Of a stretch of DNA of 7,580 bases, positions 1 through 6,588 are shown piece after piece. The notes beneath the pieces are model-generated. The model was given only the letters and a program-made list of their open reading frames with translations, was not told where the DNA came from and ran no database searches. Position 1 is the stretch's first letter; each line of letters begins with the position of its first letter. Position numbers and translations under genes: made by a program. The stretch is from DATMFV01 sp035555975 (lineage in GTDB: Bacteria > Verrucomicrobiota > Verrucomicrobiia > Chthoniobacterales > Chthoniobacteraceae): positions 1-7,580 of the forward strand of contig DATMFV010000102.1 in NCBI GenBank assembly GCA_035555975.1. Reading direction: 5' to 3'.

Positions 1-38
1 AAAAGCCATCGAGCATGTACCCATGCACTCAGGCTTTT
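1..38. terminator. Stem-loop at left edge, possible bidirectional terminator
   Basis: The outer arms AAAAGCC (1-7) and GGCTTTT (32-38) are exact reverse complements. Inside them GAG (11-13) pairs with CTC (28-30) and CATG (14-17) pairs with CATG (22-25), around a TACC loop with a two-base bulge at 26-27. An A-rich left arm and a T-rich right arm would suit a Rho-independent terminator on either strand, for a gene lying left of the window. The T-run is short, and the structure may continue past the window start, so it could instead be part of a longer palindromic repeat. Only the pairing is seen; the role is inferred. Confidence 0.4.
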
Positions 39-138
39 CAACCTGCGCCCGCCTTGCATCTCCGGCCTTTGGAGCCATCTCGTCACGAGCTTCATGAATA
101 AAGCAGGCTAAGGCCAATGCTGTTTACTTAGAAACCTT

Positions 139-203
139 GGCGCGGGGAGCGCCCGGAGGGCGCACCTCCGCGTGCGCCGCGGCGCTGGACGCCGCCCCGC
201 TCC
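139..203. repeat. GC-rich REP-like palindromic block upstream of ruvB
   Basis: Several perfect short hairpins overlap here. GCGCCC (149-154) pairs with GGGCGC (158-163). GGCGCAC (159-165) pairs with GTGCGCC (172-178) around a six-base loop. GCGGCG (179-184) pairs with CGCCGC (190-195) around CTGGA. GCGGGG (142-147) can pair with CCCCGC (195-200) and enclose the set. Some of these pairings exclude one another. Bases 155-189 recur in inverted orientation at 5826-5860 with 33 of 35 identities, so this is a dispersed intergenic repeat and not a one-off leader structure. It resembles REP/BIME-type elements in size, GC content and location, but I cannot assign it to a named family. The rest of 39-287 holds no supported gene. 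Confidence 0.65.
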
Positions 204-277
204 TTCCGCTCTCCCTCCAGCCTTAACCCCCCGCGCCGCGATTTCCCGCATTGCCAAAGACGGGGTCGCAACGCTAT

Positions 278-290
278 GAGGTAAGGCGTG
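278..290 (+). promoter_or_regulatory. ruvB ribosome binding site and GTG start
   Basis: GAGG at 278-281 lies six bases before the GTG at 288-290. An in-frame TAA at 282-284 rules out any earlier in-frame start, and the next in-frame ATG (codon 25) falls inside the conserved RuvB N-terminal region, so GTG is the start. This is the only strong Shine-Dalgarno among the genes in the window. A two-codon ATG-AGG-TAA (276-284) overlaps the site in the same frame. Confidence 0.75.
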
Positions 291-1304
291 GCCGACCCGT
301 TTATCAAAAGCACGCTCGACTCGCCCGACACCCCGTTCGACATCTCGCTGCGCCCGCCGATGTTCGACGAGTTCGCGGGCCAGGCGAAGGTCTGCGAACG
401 GCTCGAAGTCGTCGTCGAAGCCGCCCGCCAGCGCGGCGACGTGCTCGACCACGTGCTCTTGAGCGGTCCTCCGGGGCTCGGCAAGACGACGCTCGCCTAC
501 ATCCTCGCCAACGCGATGGGGGTCGCGATCAAGAGCACCAGCGGCCCGACGATCGAAAAAGCGGGCGATCTTGCGGGGTTGCTCACCACGCTGGAACGGG
601 GCGATGTCCTCTTCATCGACGAAATCCACCGCCTTCAGCCGACCATCGAGGAGTACCTCTACCCGGCGATGGAGGATTTCAAGCTCGATATTGTGATCGA
701 TCAGGGGCCCAACGCCCGGAGCGTGCGGCTCAATCTCCCGAAATTTACCCTGATCGGGGCGACCACCCGTTCCGGGATGCTCTCCGCGCCGCTGCGTTCC
801 CGGTTCGGCATGAACAGCCGCCTCGATTACTACACGGCGGAGGAGTTGCAGAAGATTCTGGAGCGGAGCGCCCGGATCATGAGCATCGACATCGACCCTC
901 CCGGCGCGCTGGAGATCGCCGCCCGCTCGCGGGGAACGCCCCGGATCGCCAACAATCTGTTGCGCTGGGTGCGCGACTATGCGCAGGTGCGGGCCAATGC
1001 CGCGATCAACCGCGAAGTGGCCGATCGTGCGCTCTCGATGCTGGAGATCGATGCCGACGGATTCGACGAGATGGACAAGCGCATCCTTGAAACGCTGGTG
1101 CAGACCTTTGACGGCGGCCCCGTCGGGCTCAACTCGCTGGCCGTCGCGATCGGCGAAGACGCCGGGACACTGGAGGAGGTCAACGAGCCGTACCTGATCA
1201 TGCAGGGCTATCTCAAACGGACGCCGCAGGGTCGGGTCGCCCTTCCCGCCGCCTGGCGGAAGGTCGGGCTGGAGCCGCCGCGCCGGTCCGGCGAGTTATT
1301 TTGA
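288..1304 (+). CDS. ruvB: Holliday junction branch migration ATPase RuvB
   Basis: This is the hexameric AAA+ motor that, with RuvA, drives branch migration of Holliday junctions in recombinational repair; RuvC then resolves them. The protein has 338 residues, the usual length for RuvB. Walker A is GPPGLGKT (60-67) and Walker B is FIDEIH (109-114). The sensor-1 segment GATTR is at 157-161 and the arginine-finger segment PLRSRFG is around 168-174 (R170 by analogy with E. coli). Sensor-2 RGTPRI is at 215-220. The C-terminal winged-helix domain carries GGPVGLNSLA (276-285) and PYLIMQGYLKRTPQGR (301-316). All key motifs are intact. No ruvA or ruvC lies beside it, and the next gene starts 84 bases downstream. 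The start is GTG with a clear GAGG ribosome site. The gap to the next gene has only a weak five-pair stem (1323-1327 with 1340-1344) and no convincing terminator, so read-through is possible. Confidence 0.98.
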   Translation: MADPFIKSTLDSPDTPFDISLRPPMFDEFAGQAKVCERLEVVVEAARQRGDVLDHVLLSGPPGLGKTTLAYILANAMGVAIKSTSGPTIEKAGDLAGLLTTLERGDVLFIDEIHRLQPTIEEYLYPAMEDFKLDIVIDQGPNARSVRLNLPKFTLIGATTRSGMLSAPLRSRFGMNSRLDYYTAEELQKILERSARIMSIDIDPPGALEIAARSRGTPRIANNLLRWVRDYAQVRANAAINREVADRALSMLEIDADGFDEMDKRILETLVQTFDGGPVGLNSLAVAIGEDAGTLEEVNEPYLIMQGYLKRTPQGRVALPAAWRKVGLEPPRRSGELF

Positions 1305-1388
1305 AAAAAATTTGAACGTTTTGGGGTAAAAAGGTTCCAACCCCGTGCCATTGTTGGCGCGTTTGATCAGAAGTCATTACCATTCTTT

Positions 1389-2018
1389 ATGAAAACCACC
1401 CTTCTTTCCTTTCTTCCCATCGCTTTTTCAGCGATCGCCGTTGCCGTCGCCCCGATGAGCGCCCATGCGGCGGCTCCCGAGATCGGCAAGCCTGCGCCCG
1501 ATTTCAGCCTGCCCGGTGCAGACGGGAAGACCCACTCGCTTTCCGAGCATAAAGGAAGCGTCGTCGTTCTGGAATGGACCAACCCGGAGTGTCCCTTCGT
1601 CAAAAAGTTCTACAACGCCGGAGCGATGCAGAAATTCCAGAAGGCCGCCGTGAAGAAGGGGATCGTCTGGTATCGGATCAACTCGAACGCCCCCGGCAAG
1701 CAAGGTTCGCAGACACCTGAAAATCTCGCCGCCTACGACAAGGCCCACAAAGTCGCCGCCACCACGAGCCTTTCCGACGCCGACAGCAAGGTCGCCCGTC
1801 TCTACGACGCCAAAACGACCCCGCACATGTACATCATCAACAAGGAAGGGGTGCTCGTCTACAACGGCGCGATCGACGACAAGCCGACGCCCGACGCCGG
1901 CGCGATCAAGGAAGCCAAAAACTACGTCCGCGCCGCACTCAAGGAAGTCATGACCGGCAAGCCGGTTACGACCGCCACGACCAAGCCGTACGGCTGCGGC
2001 GTGAAGTACGCGGACTAA
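1389..2018 (+). CDS. Secreted peroxiredoxin-like/thioredoxin-fold protein
   Basis: A 209-residue exported protein of the AhpC/TSA-redoxin superfamily. Residues 1-27 look like a signal peptide: a KTT basic start, a hydrophobic core, and AHA|A as a likely cleavage site after residue 27. The mature part opens with the typical redoxin entry GKPAPDFSLP (33-42). The active-site region is WTNPECPFVKK (63-73), with a single cysteine, C68. It is neither the WCxxC of thioredoxin nor the peroxiredoxin PxxxTxxC motif. TTP at 143-145 supplies the cis-proline position of the fold. A second cysteine, C203, sits in the tail PYGCGVKY (200-207), a tail I recall as common in this subfamily. The pattern matches the 'PRX-like 1' group, in which the conserved cysteine aligns with the first cysteine of CxxC. 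Role unproven: perhaps periplasmic thiol chemistry or oxidative stress. No Shine-Dalgarno is visible, but the signal peptide supports this ATG. A strong terminator follows 33 bases after the stop. Confidence 0.93.
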   Translation: MKTTLLSFLPIAFSAIAVAVAPMSAHAAAPEIGKPAPDFSLPGADGKTHSLSEHKGSVVVLEWTNPECPFVKKFYNAGAMQKFQKAAVKKGIVWYRINSNAPGKQGSQTPENLAAYDKAHKVAATTSLSDADSKVARLYDAKTTPHMYIINKEGVLVYNGAIDDKPTPDAGAIKEAKNYVRAALKEVMTGKPVTTATTKPYGCGVKYAD

Positions 2019-2051
2019 AAGAGTAAAGCGTCCACAACGATTTTTCTGCCT

Positions 2052-2088
2052 AAAAAGGGCCTTCCTGTCGTCAGGGAAGGCCCTTTTT
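2052..2088 (+). terminator. Rho-independent terminator after the redoxin gene
   Basis: Bases 2052-2065 (AAAAAGGGCCTTCC) pair perfectly with 2075-2088 (GGAAGGCCCTTTTT) across a nine-base loop. The right arm ends in five T's, and the left arm begins with five A's, so it could also work on the minus strand. It separates the redoxin gene from the large secreted-protein gene, which therefore needs its own promoter in 2089-2174. Confidence 0.93.
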
Positions 2089-2093
2089 GCATT

Positions 2094-2124
2094 CCGTTTA
2101 TCCTTTTTCCGACGCCGTTTATCC
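2094..2124 (+). promoter_or_regulatory. Ten-base direct repeat, candidate regulator site
   Basis: CCGTTTATCC occurs exactly at 2094-2103 and again at 2115-2124, a 21-base period equal to two turns of B-DNA. It lies between the terminator of the previous gene and the start of the 1191-residue gene, where a promoter must be. Same-face direct repeats of this kind often bind response regulators or activators. No clear -35/-10 pair could be fixed nearby. The regulatory role is inferred. Confidence 0.35.
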
Positions 2125-2145
2125 AATCCGCGTTGCTGGCGACGG

Positions 2146-2171
2146 GGTAGCGCCGCACTTTGCGGCTTGCC
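2146..2171 (+). promoter_or_regulatory. Strong hairpin next to the start codon of the large gene
   Basis: GCCGCA (2152-2157) and TGCGGC (2161-2166) form a perfect six-pair stem with a CTT loop. Below a bulged C2151 the stem can extend through GGTAG (2146-2150) with TTGCC (2167-2171), using two G-U pairs. The stem ends three bases before the ATG at 2175, where a ribosome binding site would lie. It may limit translation, or it may be a small REP-like repeat, or transcription may begin inside or after it. The pairing is seen; the function is not known. Confidence 0.5.
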
Positions 2172-2174
2172 ACT

Positions 2175-5100
2175 ATGAAACGTGCTCTTTTCCTGCTTTC
2201 TTCCCTCAGCCTTTTGGGCTTCCCCTCTGCGAATATTCTGGCAGCGAATGAGGACGGGCCGAATTTTTCCTTTTACGATCCCACGCGCCCCGGGCGTTCC
2301 TTCGTGGAGTCGATGATCGTCCCGCGTGGCCGCCCCGGCGACAGCCGGAGAGTCACCGCTTACACGGTGCTCCGGTATCCGGGCAAGGCGAACGACCCGC
2401 GTCCGGAAATCATCGTGGCTTTCAACGGCGTGCTCCAGAGCGACAATGTGGAACTGCGCTGGGGCCCTTCCACCGGGGAGCGGTGGGTAAAGGTGGTTGT
2501 TACCCTTCCCGCCCGCGATCTCAAGTACGGCGTGGACGGTCCGCAGAATCCGCTGGAAGTCACGGCCAAACTGGCGAATGGCGGGAAGATCACCGAAACC
2601 GTCCAGGTCACCGGGGTCGATTTCCCCGTGCTGGATGAAGCCCGGATCGTGGGCGGTTTTTTACCGGTCTCAAAATTCAACTATACGCTGGCCTACCGTG
2701 TGCCGCCCAATGCCATCCAGTTTGGCAAAAACTTTCCGCTCGTCGGGAAATATGGGCTCAAGGCGCAGATGACCGGAAAGCTGAACTTTTACCCGATCGC
2801 CCGCAAATACACCTCGGAAACCACCGGCGGCGCGACGATCACCGTGGCCGGGAAGGATTATGGGATCGACGTCGGCAGCAAGGAAGAGACGCAATGGGAC
2901 GGCGGCATCTGGAAGGTCGATCAGGGGGAGAAAACATGGGAGCCGGGCAAGTGGGTGAAGACGGAGTCGAAGATCTATCTTGGCTGGTACACCAGTATTC
3001 CCCTCTGGGAGAAATCGCTCCTGACGGTGCTGCCGCAGGAGGGGCAGAAGATGGTGGACAAGATTCCCATCGTGGGGCCGAAGCTCAAGTTGATGATGGC
3101 CGACCTGAAGTTTGACCTGACGGCCAACCCGTCGCTCTATGGCGAAGTCGGGCTGGGGTTGACGCAGAAGGAACCGATGGTGAAAAGCCTTGCGCTGGGG
3201 GGCGAGATGGATCTGCGGCTGGCGTTCAATGCGGTGATCGAGATCACCGGGCTGGGGAAATTCGGCATGATTGCCATGGCGGGAGGGAAGCTTAATCTCG
3301 ATATGTACTACCCGATTGAGAACAATCTCGTCGGTCTTCAGAATCTGAGCGCGGAGGCCTATGTCGGCACCGATTTCTATTTCCTCTGCTTTGAATCGAG
3401 CTGGCGTTTCGCCCTCTTGCAATATCATTTCCCCGATCTCCCGCAAGGCGCGTTGCCGCCCGGGCAGCGCCCGGCCCAAAGTGTGCCCTCTGCACCCTCC
3501 GCGGGCTTTACGCTCGTGCCTCCTCCCGAGCCGGGCGAACTGATCGCCTATCCGCTTGCCCCTGCGCCCAATGCCATGCCGCGGGCGGACGCCGCCTCGA
3601 TTGCCTCACAGAAGGCGATGTTCCGGCGTCTGGGAACGGAGCGCGCCTTGACACGACGCTCCCTGATGTCGATGGCCCCCGGCGGCGGTCGGCGCAACCA
3701 TCCGGGCGGCAGCGCCAGCATCGAAGCCGGGGCCGTGCTGCCGCTGGCGGTCAATTCGACCTCTGTCGCATGGCCCGGCATGGCCTCGTCAGTTGGCAAC
3801 GGAGAAATGCTCGCCCTCTTTGGAATTGATACCCGTGCTCCCGGTACGCCCTCGGGAAGCTCGCAGTTTACGCAGGTGCTCTGGAGTTACTTCCGGAACG
3901 GCGAATGGACGACGCCGGTTGCCCTGCCCGCCGGGAATGGAGCCGCCCAGATCGCTCCTTCCACGGCGGCCATCTCGAATACCAAGCCGGGCTTTATCGC
4001 CGCATGGCAGCAGTTGCAGGACCCCAAATTTCAGGGTACGGGACTGACGGAGTGGCTCGACCAGACGCAGGTGGCCGTGGGTGTGCTCAAAAGCGACAAG
4101 GCTCATGCCATGCCGGAGTGGAAGACGGAGATTCTGGGCGATCCGGATCGCGCCGACCTCTCCCCGAAGGTCACGGGGAATCTGGGGAAGGAGTACGAGG
4201 ACGCTCTGGTGACGTGGATCAGCACCAGCCTGGCGGGTTCCACCCCTCAGCCCCAGGGAGGGTTGCCCGCCGATGCGGAGTTTCGCTATGCGCTCTATCA
4301 TGATGGCAAATGGATCAGGCCAAACCATGCCGATGAAGCCTCCCGGAAGAAGCAGACGCTCAAGGCACCCAAAGGGCTGCTTTCGTGGGACATCAGCGGG
4401 CATGGCTACCAAACCTATCTGGTCTACTCGGAAGATATGGGCAACGGGCGGAGCCGCATCATGGCGCACAGCCACAAAACGGATGCCTTGAACATGGACC
4501 TCAACGAATGGAGCGCGCCGGTGGAAATCTCCACGGCGGCCGGTAAAAATATCGAGCCGCAGGTCGCCACGGCCGGGGATGGGAACGTGGTCATCCTCTG
4601 GATTGAGAATGGAGACATCGTCGTCCGACGGGCCGGGGTGGGGCTCGGCCTTGATTCCGCCAGGAAAGTGCTGCGCGCCTCCACCAACGGCACGCCGCCC
4701 AGTGGTGTGAAAATGACCCTGCTCCATGACCCTGCGGGCAGCTTTGATCGGGACATCGCCGTCTCATGGTCCGAGCAGACTCCTGCCGGCCCCAGCATCG
4801 TGACCACTGTCTACGAGTACCAGACCGGTAGCTGGAGCAAGCCGGCCGCCATCACCCCCGGCGACGATCTGGAAACGCTATACACCACCACCACCGATTC
4901 CATGGGCAATCTCGTCCTGCTCTACGTCCATACCGACATCGCCTACGGCACGGTGGAAGCCCCCGATGAACAGGGGAAGATGGTTGCCATCCCCAACTCG
5001 CCCATCCCCGGTCGCGAGAAGATCATGGTGGGCCGGTTCCGCCCCGTGAGAGACCTTGCCTTTGCCCCGGATGGACTGACCTCTCCCAACGCGGAGTTCA

Positions 5101-5750
5101 TCGGAGGCACAACGGTTCGGCTTAATGCACGGATCACCAGTAACGGGATGCTCGGCTACGCGCCCCAGCGAGTGAGCGTCTCCTTCTACCATGGCGATCC
5201 CAAAAACGGCGGCAAGCTGATTGCCACCACCAACCGGTTGATGCAAAAAGCCATTCCGGGCGGGGAAACCGTGGAGGTCGGCGTCGACTGGAAGCTGGAG
5301 GAGGATATCTGGGATCACGAAAACGTGCCCGAGGCAGTCTATGCCGTCATCGAGCCGCCTCTGGGCTATACGGAGTGGAACCCGGACAACAATACCGCCG
5401 TCCTGCACCTTGCCGAGATCATGCCTAGCGTCACGGTATCGGCAGACCGCGCTTCCCGGGACGGAGCGGCGGAGGTCAACGTCTCCATCCACAACAGCGG
5501 CCACCCCTACATGAAGTCCTTCCCCGTGCAGGTCTACGATTACTCCGGCGCCCGGCTCATCAAGTCGGAGATGATCACGGGCGTGGTCGGCGGCTCCACG
5601 ACCTCGATGAACATCGAGTTGCCCGCCGGGAGCGTACGCGGAGAGAATGGCGCGGATTTCCTTGTCAAGGTGGACCCCGGGAATACGCTCAAACTGCATC
5701 CGGACCGGAGGGTGGCGGATAGGAAACTGCACGTCTCCTCCGCACCTTGA
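2175..5750 (+). CDS. Large exported beta-rich protein with CARDB-like C-terminus
   Basis: An 1191-residue protein with a signal peptide at residues 1-23 (MKR start, long hydrophobic core, ILA|A cleavage), no lipobox and no later membrane helix. The signal peptide fixes ATG 2175; an in-frame TTG at 2160 would only add five residues. Residues 24-430 are beta-rich, and about 296-422 show alternating hydrophobic strands. A proline/alanine-rich linker follows (about 428-510). Residues 515-950 carry spaced segments like those of beta-propellers or sialidases: LWSYFRNGEWTTP (569-581), YALYHDGKWIRP (705-716), NEWSAPV (777-783) and YEYQTGSWSKP (880-890). Two tandem domains resembling CARDB (cell-adhesion-related, Ig-like) end the protein. 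The first runs from PNAEF at 971 to the NPDNN motif at 1069-1073, the second from 1083 to 1191. Likely periplasmic or surface-located, perhaps in adhesion or glycan binding; no catalytic residues could be assigned. It is transcribed alone, between a terminator and a convergent neighbour. Confidence 0.93.
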   Translation: MKRALFLLSSLSLLGFPSANILAANEDGPNFSFYDPTRPGRSFVESMIVPRGRPGDSRRVTAYTVLRYPGKANDPRPEIIVAFNGVLQSDNVELRWGPSTGERWVKVVVTLPARDLKYGVDGPQNPLEVTAKLANGGKITETVQVTGVDFPVLDEARIVGGFLPVSKFNYTLAYRVPPNAIQFGKNFPLVGKYGLKAQMTGKLNFYPIARKYTSETTGGATITVAGKDYGIDVGSKEETQWDGGIWKVDQGEKTWEPGKWVKTESKIYLGWYTSIPLWEKSLLTVLPQEGQKMVDKIPIVGPKLKLMMADLKFDLTANPSLYGEVGLGLTQKEPMVKSLALGGEMDLRLAFNAVIEITGLGKFGMIAMAGGKLNLDMYYPIENNLVGLQNLSAEAYVGTDFYFLCFESSWRFALLQYHFPDLPQGALPPGQRPAQSVPSAPSAGFTLVPPPEPGELIAYPLAPAPNAMPRADAASIASQKAMFRRLGTERALTRRSLMSMAPGGGRRNHPGGSASIEAGAVLPLAVNSTSVAWPGMASSVGNGEMLALFGIDTRAPGTPSGSSQFTQVLWSYFRNGEWTTPVALPAGNGAAQIAPSTAAISNTKPGFIAAWQQLQDPKFQGTGLTEWLDQTQVAVGVLKSDKAHAMPEWKTEILGDPDRADLSPKVTGNLGKEYEDALVTWISTSLAGSTPQPQGGLPADAEFRYALYHDGKWIRPNHADEASRKKQTLKAPKGLLSWDISGHGYQTYLVYSEDMGNGRSRIMAHSHKTDALNMDLNEWSAPVEISTAAGKNIEPQVATAGDGNVVILWIENGDIVVRRAGVGLGLDSARKVLRASTNGTPPSGVKMTLLHDPAGSFDRDIAVSWSEQTPAGPSIVTTVYEYQTGSWSKPAAITPGDDLETLYTTTTDSMGNLVLLYVHTDIAYGTVEAPDEQGKMVAIPNSPIPGREKIMVGRFRPVRDLAFAPDGLTSPNAEFIGGTTVRLNARITSNGMLGYAPQRVSVSFYHGDPKNGGKLIATTNRLMQKAIPGGETVEVGVDWKLEEDIWDHENVPEAVYAVIEPPLGYTEWNPDNNTAVLHLAEIMPSVTVSADRASRDGAAEVNVSIHNSGHPYMKSFPVQVYDYSGARLIKSEMITGVVGGSTTSMNIELPAGSVRGENGADFLVKVDPGNTLKLHPDRRVADRKLHVSSAP

Positions 5751-5825
5751 AAAGCTCTTGCACTGGACGGCCTCCGCATCGTCCGTGTCGTTGGACTTGG
5801 GTAGCACCCTGTTCCCGCTTCCACC

Positions 5826-5860
5826 TCCAGCCCCACGGCGCACGCGGAGGTGCGCCCTCC
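5826..5860. repeat. Inverted second copy of the REP-like repeat
   Basis: This is the reverse complement of 155-189 with 33 of 35 identities; the core 5836-5860 matches 155-179 exactly over 25 bases. GGCGCAC (5837-5843) and GTGCGCC (5850-5856) form a seven-pair stem with a GCGGAG loop, and CACCTCC (5822-5828) can alternatively pair with GGAGGTG (5846-5852). It sits between two convergent genes, a typical site for REP-type repeats, which may also mark transcript 3' ends. No T-run follows, so it is not a standard intrinsic terminator. The remaining gap 5751-5825 shows only short stems, such as GGACG (5765-5769) with CGTCC (5780-5784). Confidence 0.7.
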
Positions 5861-5876
5861 AAAACGAGGAGAGAAG

Positions 5877-6557
5877 TTAAGCTTTAGGGTGGCGGGAATC
5901 CCCGTCGTCCATCCGCGTCACCTGATAGATGATCCCGTACTGATCTCTATAGGTCCCATCCCCGGTTTCCGTGAGTACCAACGTTTTGGGTGAGCTTTCA
6001 CTCCCTTTTTGAATCTTCATCAGGATGGGGATCACCAGCGTCAGCAGCACCACGATGATCGAAACCACTGCCAGCAACTTGAAATAACCGGCATCATTGA
6101 TCTCGCCCCAGACCGCCACCACGATCTGAACCGCAAGAATAGCGATGAAAACATCGGCAGCGGTTTGCGCCCAGCGATGCCTGGCATCCAGCCCCGGCAG
6201 CGCCAGCAGAAACGCATGCGCAAAGCCGACTGCCGCCACGATCAGCGAAACCGTGCTCTTCCAATAAATCTCCCCTCCAATATCAAGCCAGACACCACCG
6301 ACCACCATCACCGCCGCGACAGCGGAACAAACCATCCCCAGAACCCCCGCCCCCCTCTTCCTTGTCTTCTCAATAAACGCCGCACACGACATCGAGCAGA
6401 TGCTCGCCGCCGAAATGGAAAACGTCGTCGCCAGCACCTTGAGCTGAAACTCCCCGAAATCGCCGCTCAACACGGAGAGAATGGCCACAAAAGCAGTGAC
6501 GCCGAGAAACCCGATGAACAGTTTAAGAAACAGCCGTTTTGCGTCGATGGGAGTCAT
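5877..6557 (-). CDS. Six-helix membrane protein of unknown function
   Basis: A 226-residue integral membrane protein. Hydrophobic segments are at about 12-31, 38-61, 69-91, 101-121, 131-151 and 159-181, suggesting six helices. The loops include EKTRKR (63-68) and the polar linker LDARHRW (123-129). A soluble tail of about 45 residues contains the segment DGTYRDQYGIIYQV (200-213). Three cysteines cluster in and near helices 2-3 (C54, C58, C77). I recognise the overall pattern as a conserved uncharacterised family and cannot name a function. ATG at 6557-6555 is taken as the start. A TTG four codons upstream is also open, and neither has a Shine-Dalgarno. It starts 31 bases after the stop of the 90-residue membrane protein gene, so the two are probably one transcript. 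It ends convergently with the large exported-protein gene, across the REP-like repeat. Confidence 0.88.
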   Translation of the reverse strand: MTPIDAKRLFLKLFIGFLGVTAFVAILSVLSGDFGEFQLKVLATTFSISAASICSMSCAAFIEKTRKRGAGVLGMVCSAVAAVMVVGGVWLDIGGEIYWKSTVSLIVAAVGFAHAFLLALPGLDARHRWAQTAADVFIAILAVQIVVAVWGEINDAGYFKLLAVVSIIVVLLTLVIPILMKIQKGSESSPKTLVLTETGDGTYRDQYGIIYQVTRMDDGDSRHPKA

Positions 6558-6588
6558 GGTTTTTGTCAATCAATGGAAAACTTCGCCT

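Noticed and set aside
79..89. CTCGTcACGAG palindrome as an operator
   Set aside because: It is short, isolated and not repeated elsewhere in the window, so it could be chance.
1..95. Open minus-strand frame from an ATG at 95 running off the left edge
   Set aside because: Two minus frames are open over this short stretch, neither product is recognisable, and the 1-38 hairpin lies inside it. Support is not enough to call a partial gene.
251..1090. Long open frame overlapping ruvB in another plus frame
   Set aside because: It is fully inside the high-GC ruvB gene in another frame, and its product is Arg/Pro-rich and low-complexity. RuvB motifs fix the real frame.
1322..1345. Stem GGGGT/ACCCC after ruvB as a terminator
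   Set aside because: There are only five pairs, the loop is long and no T-run follows. It is too weak to call.
1428..2126. Minus-strand open frame opposite the redoxin gene
   Set aside because: It is antisense to a gene with a clear signal peptide and redoxin motifs, it spans the terminator, and the product is Arg/Gly/Val-rich with no domain.
2670..3479. Minus-strand open frame of about 269 codons opposite the large gene
   Set aside because: Its composition (His/Arg/Gln-rich) is typical of an antisense shadow in GC-rich coding DNA. The plus frame is continuous and has a signal peptide and domains.
3789..4727. Minus-strand open frame of about 312 codons
   Set aside because: It is an antisense shadow within the propeller-like region, with no recognisable motifs.
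4878..5843. Minus-strand open frame of about 321 codons
   Set aside because: It is an antisense shadow of the CARDB-like region that starts inside the intergenic repeat.
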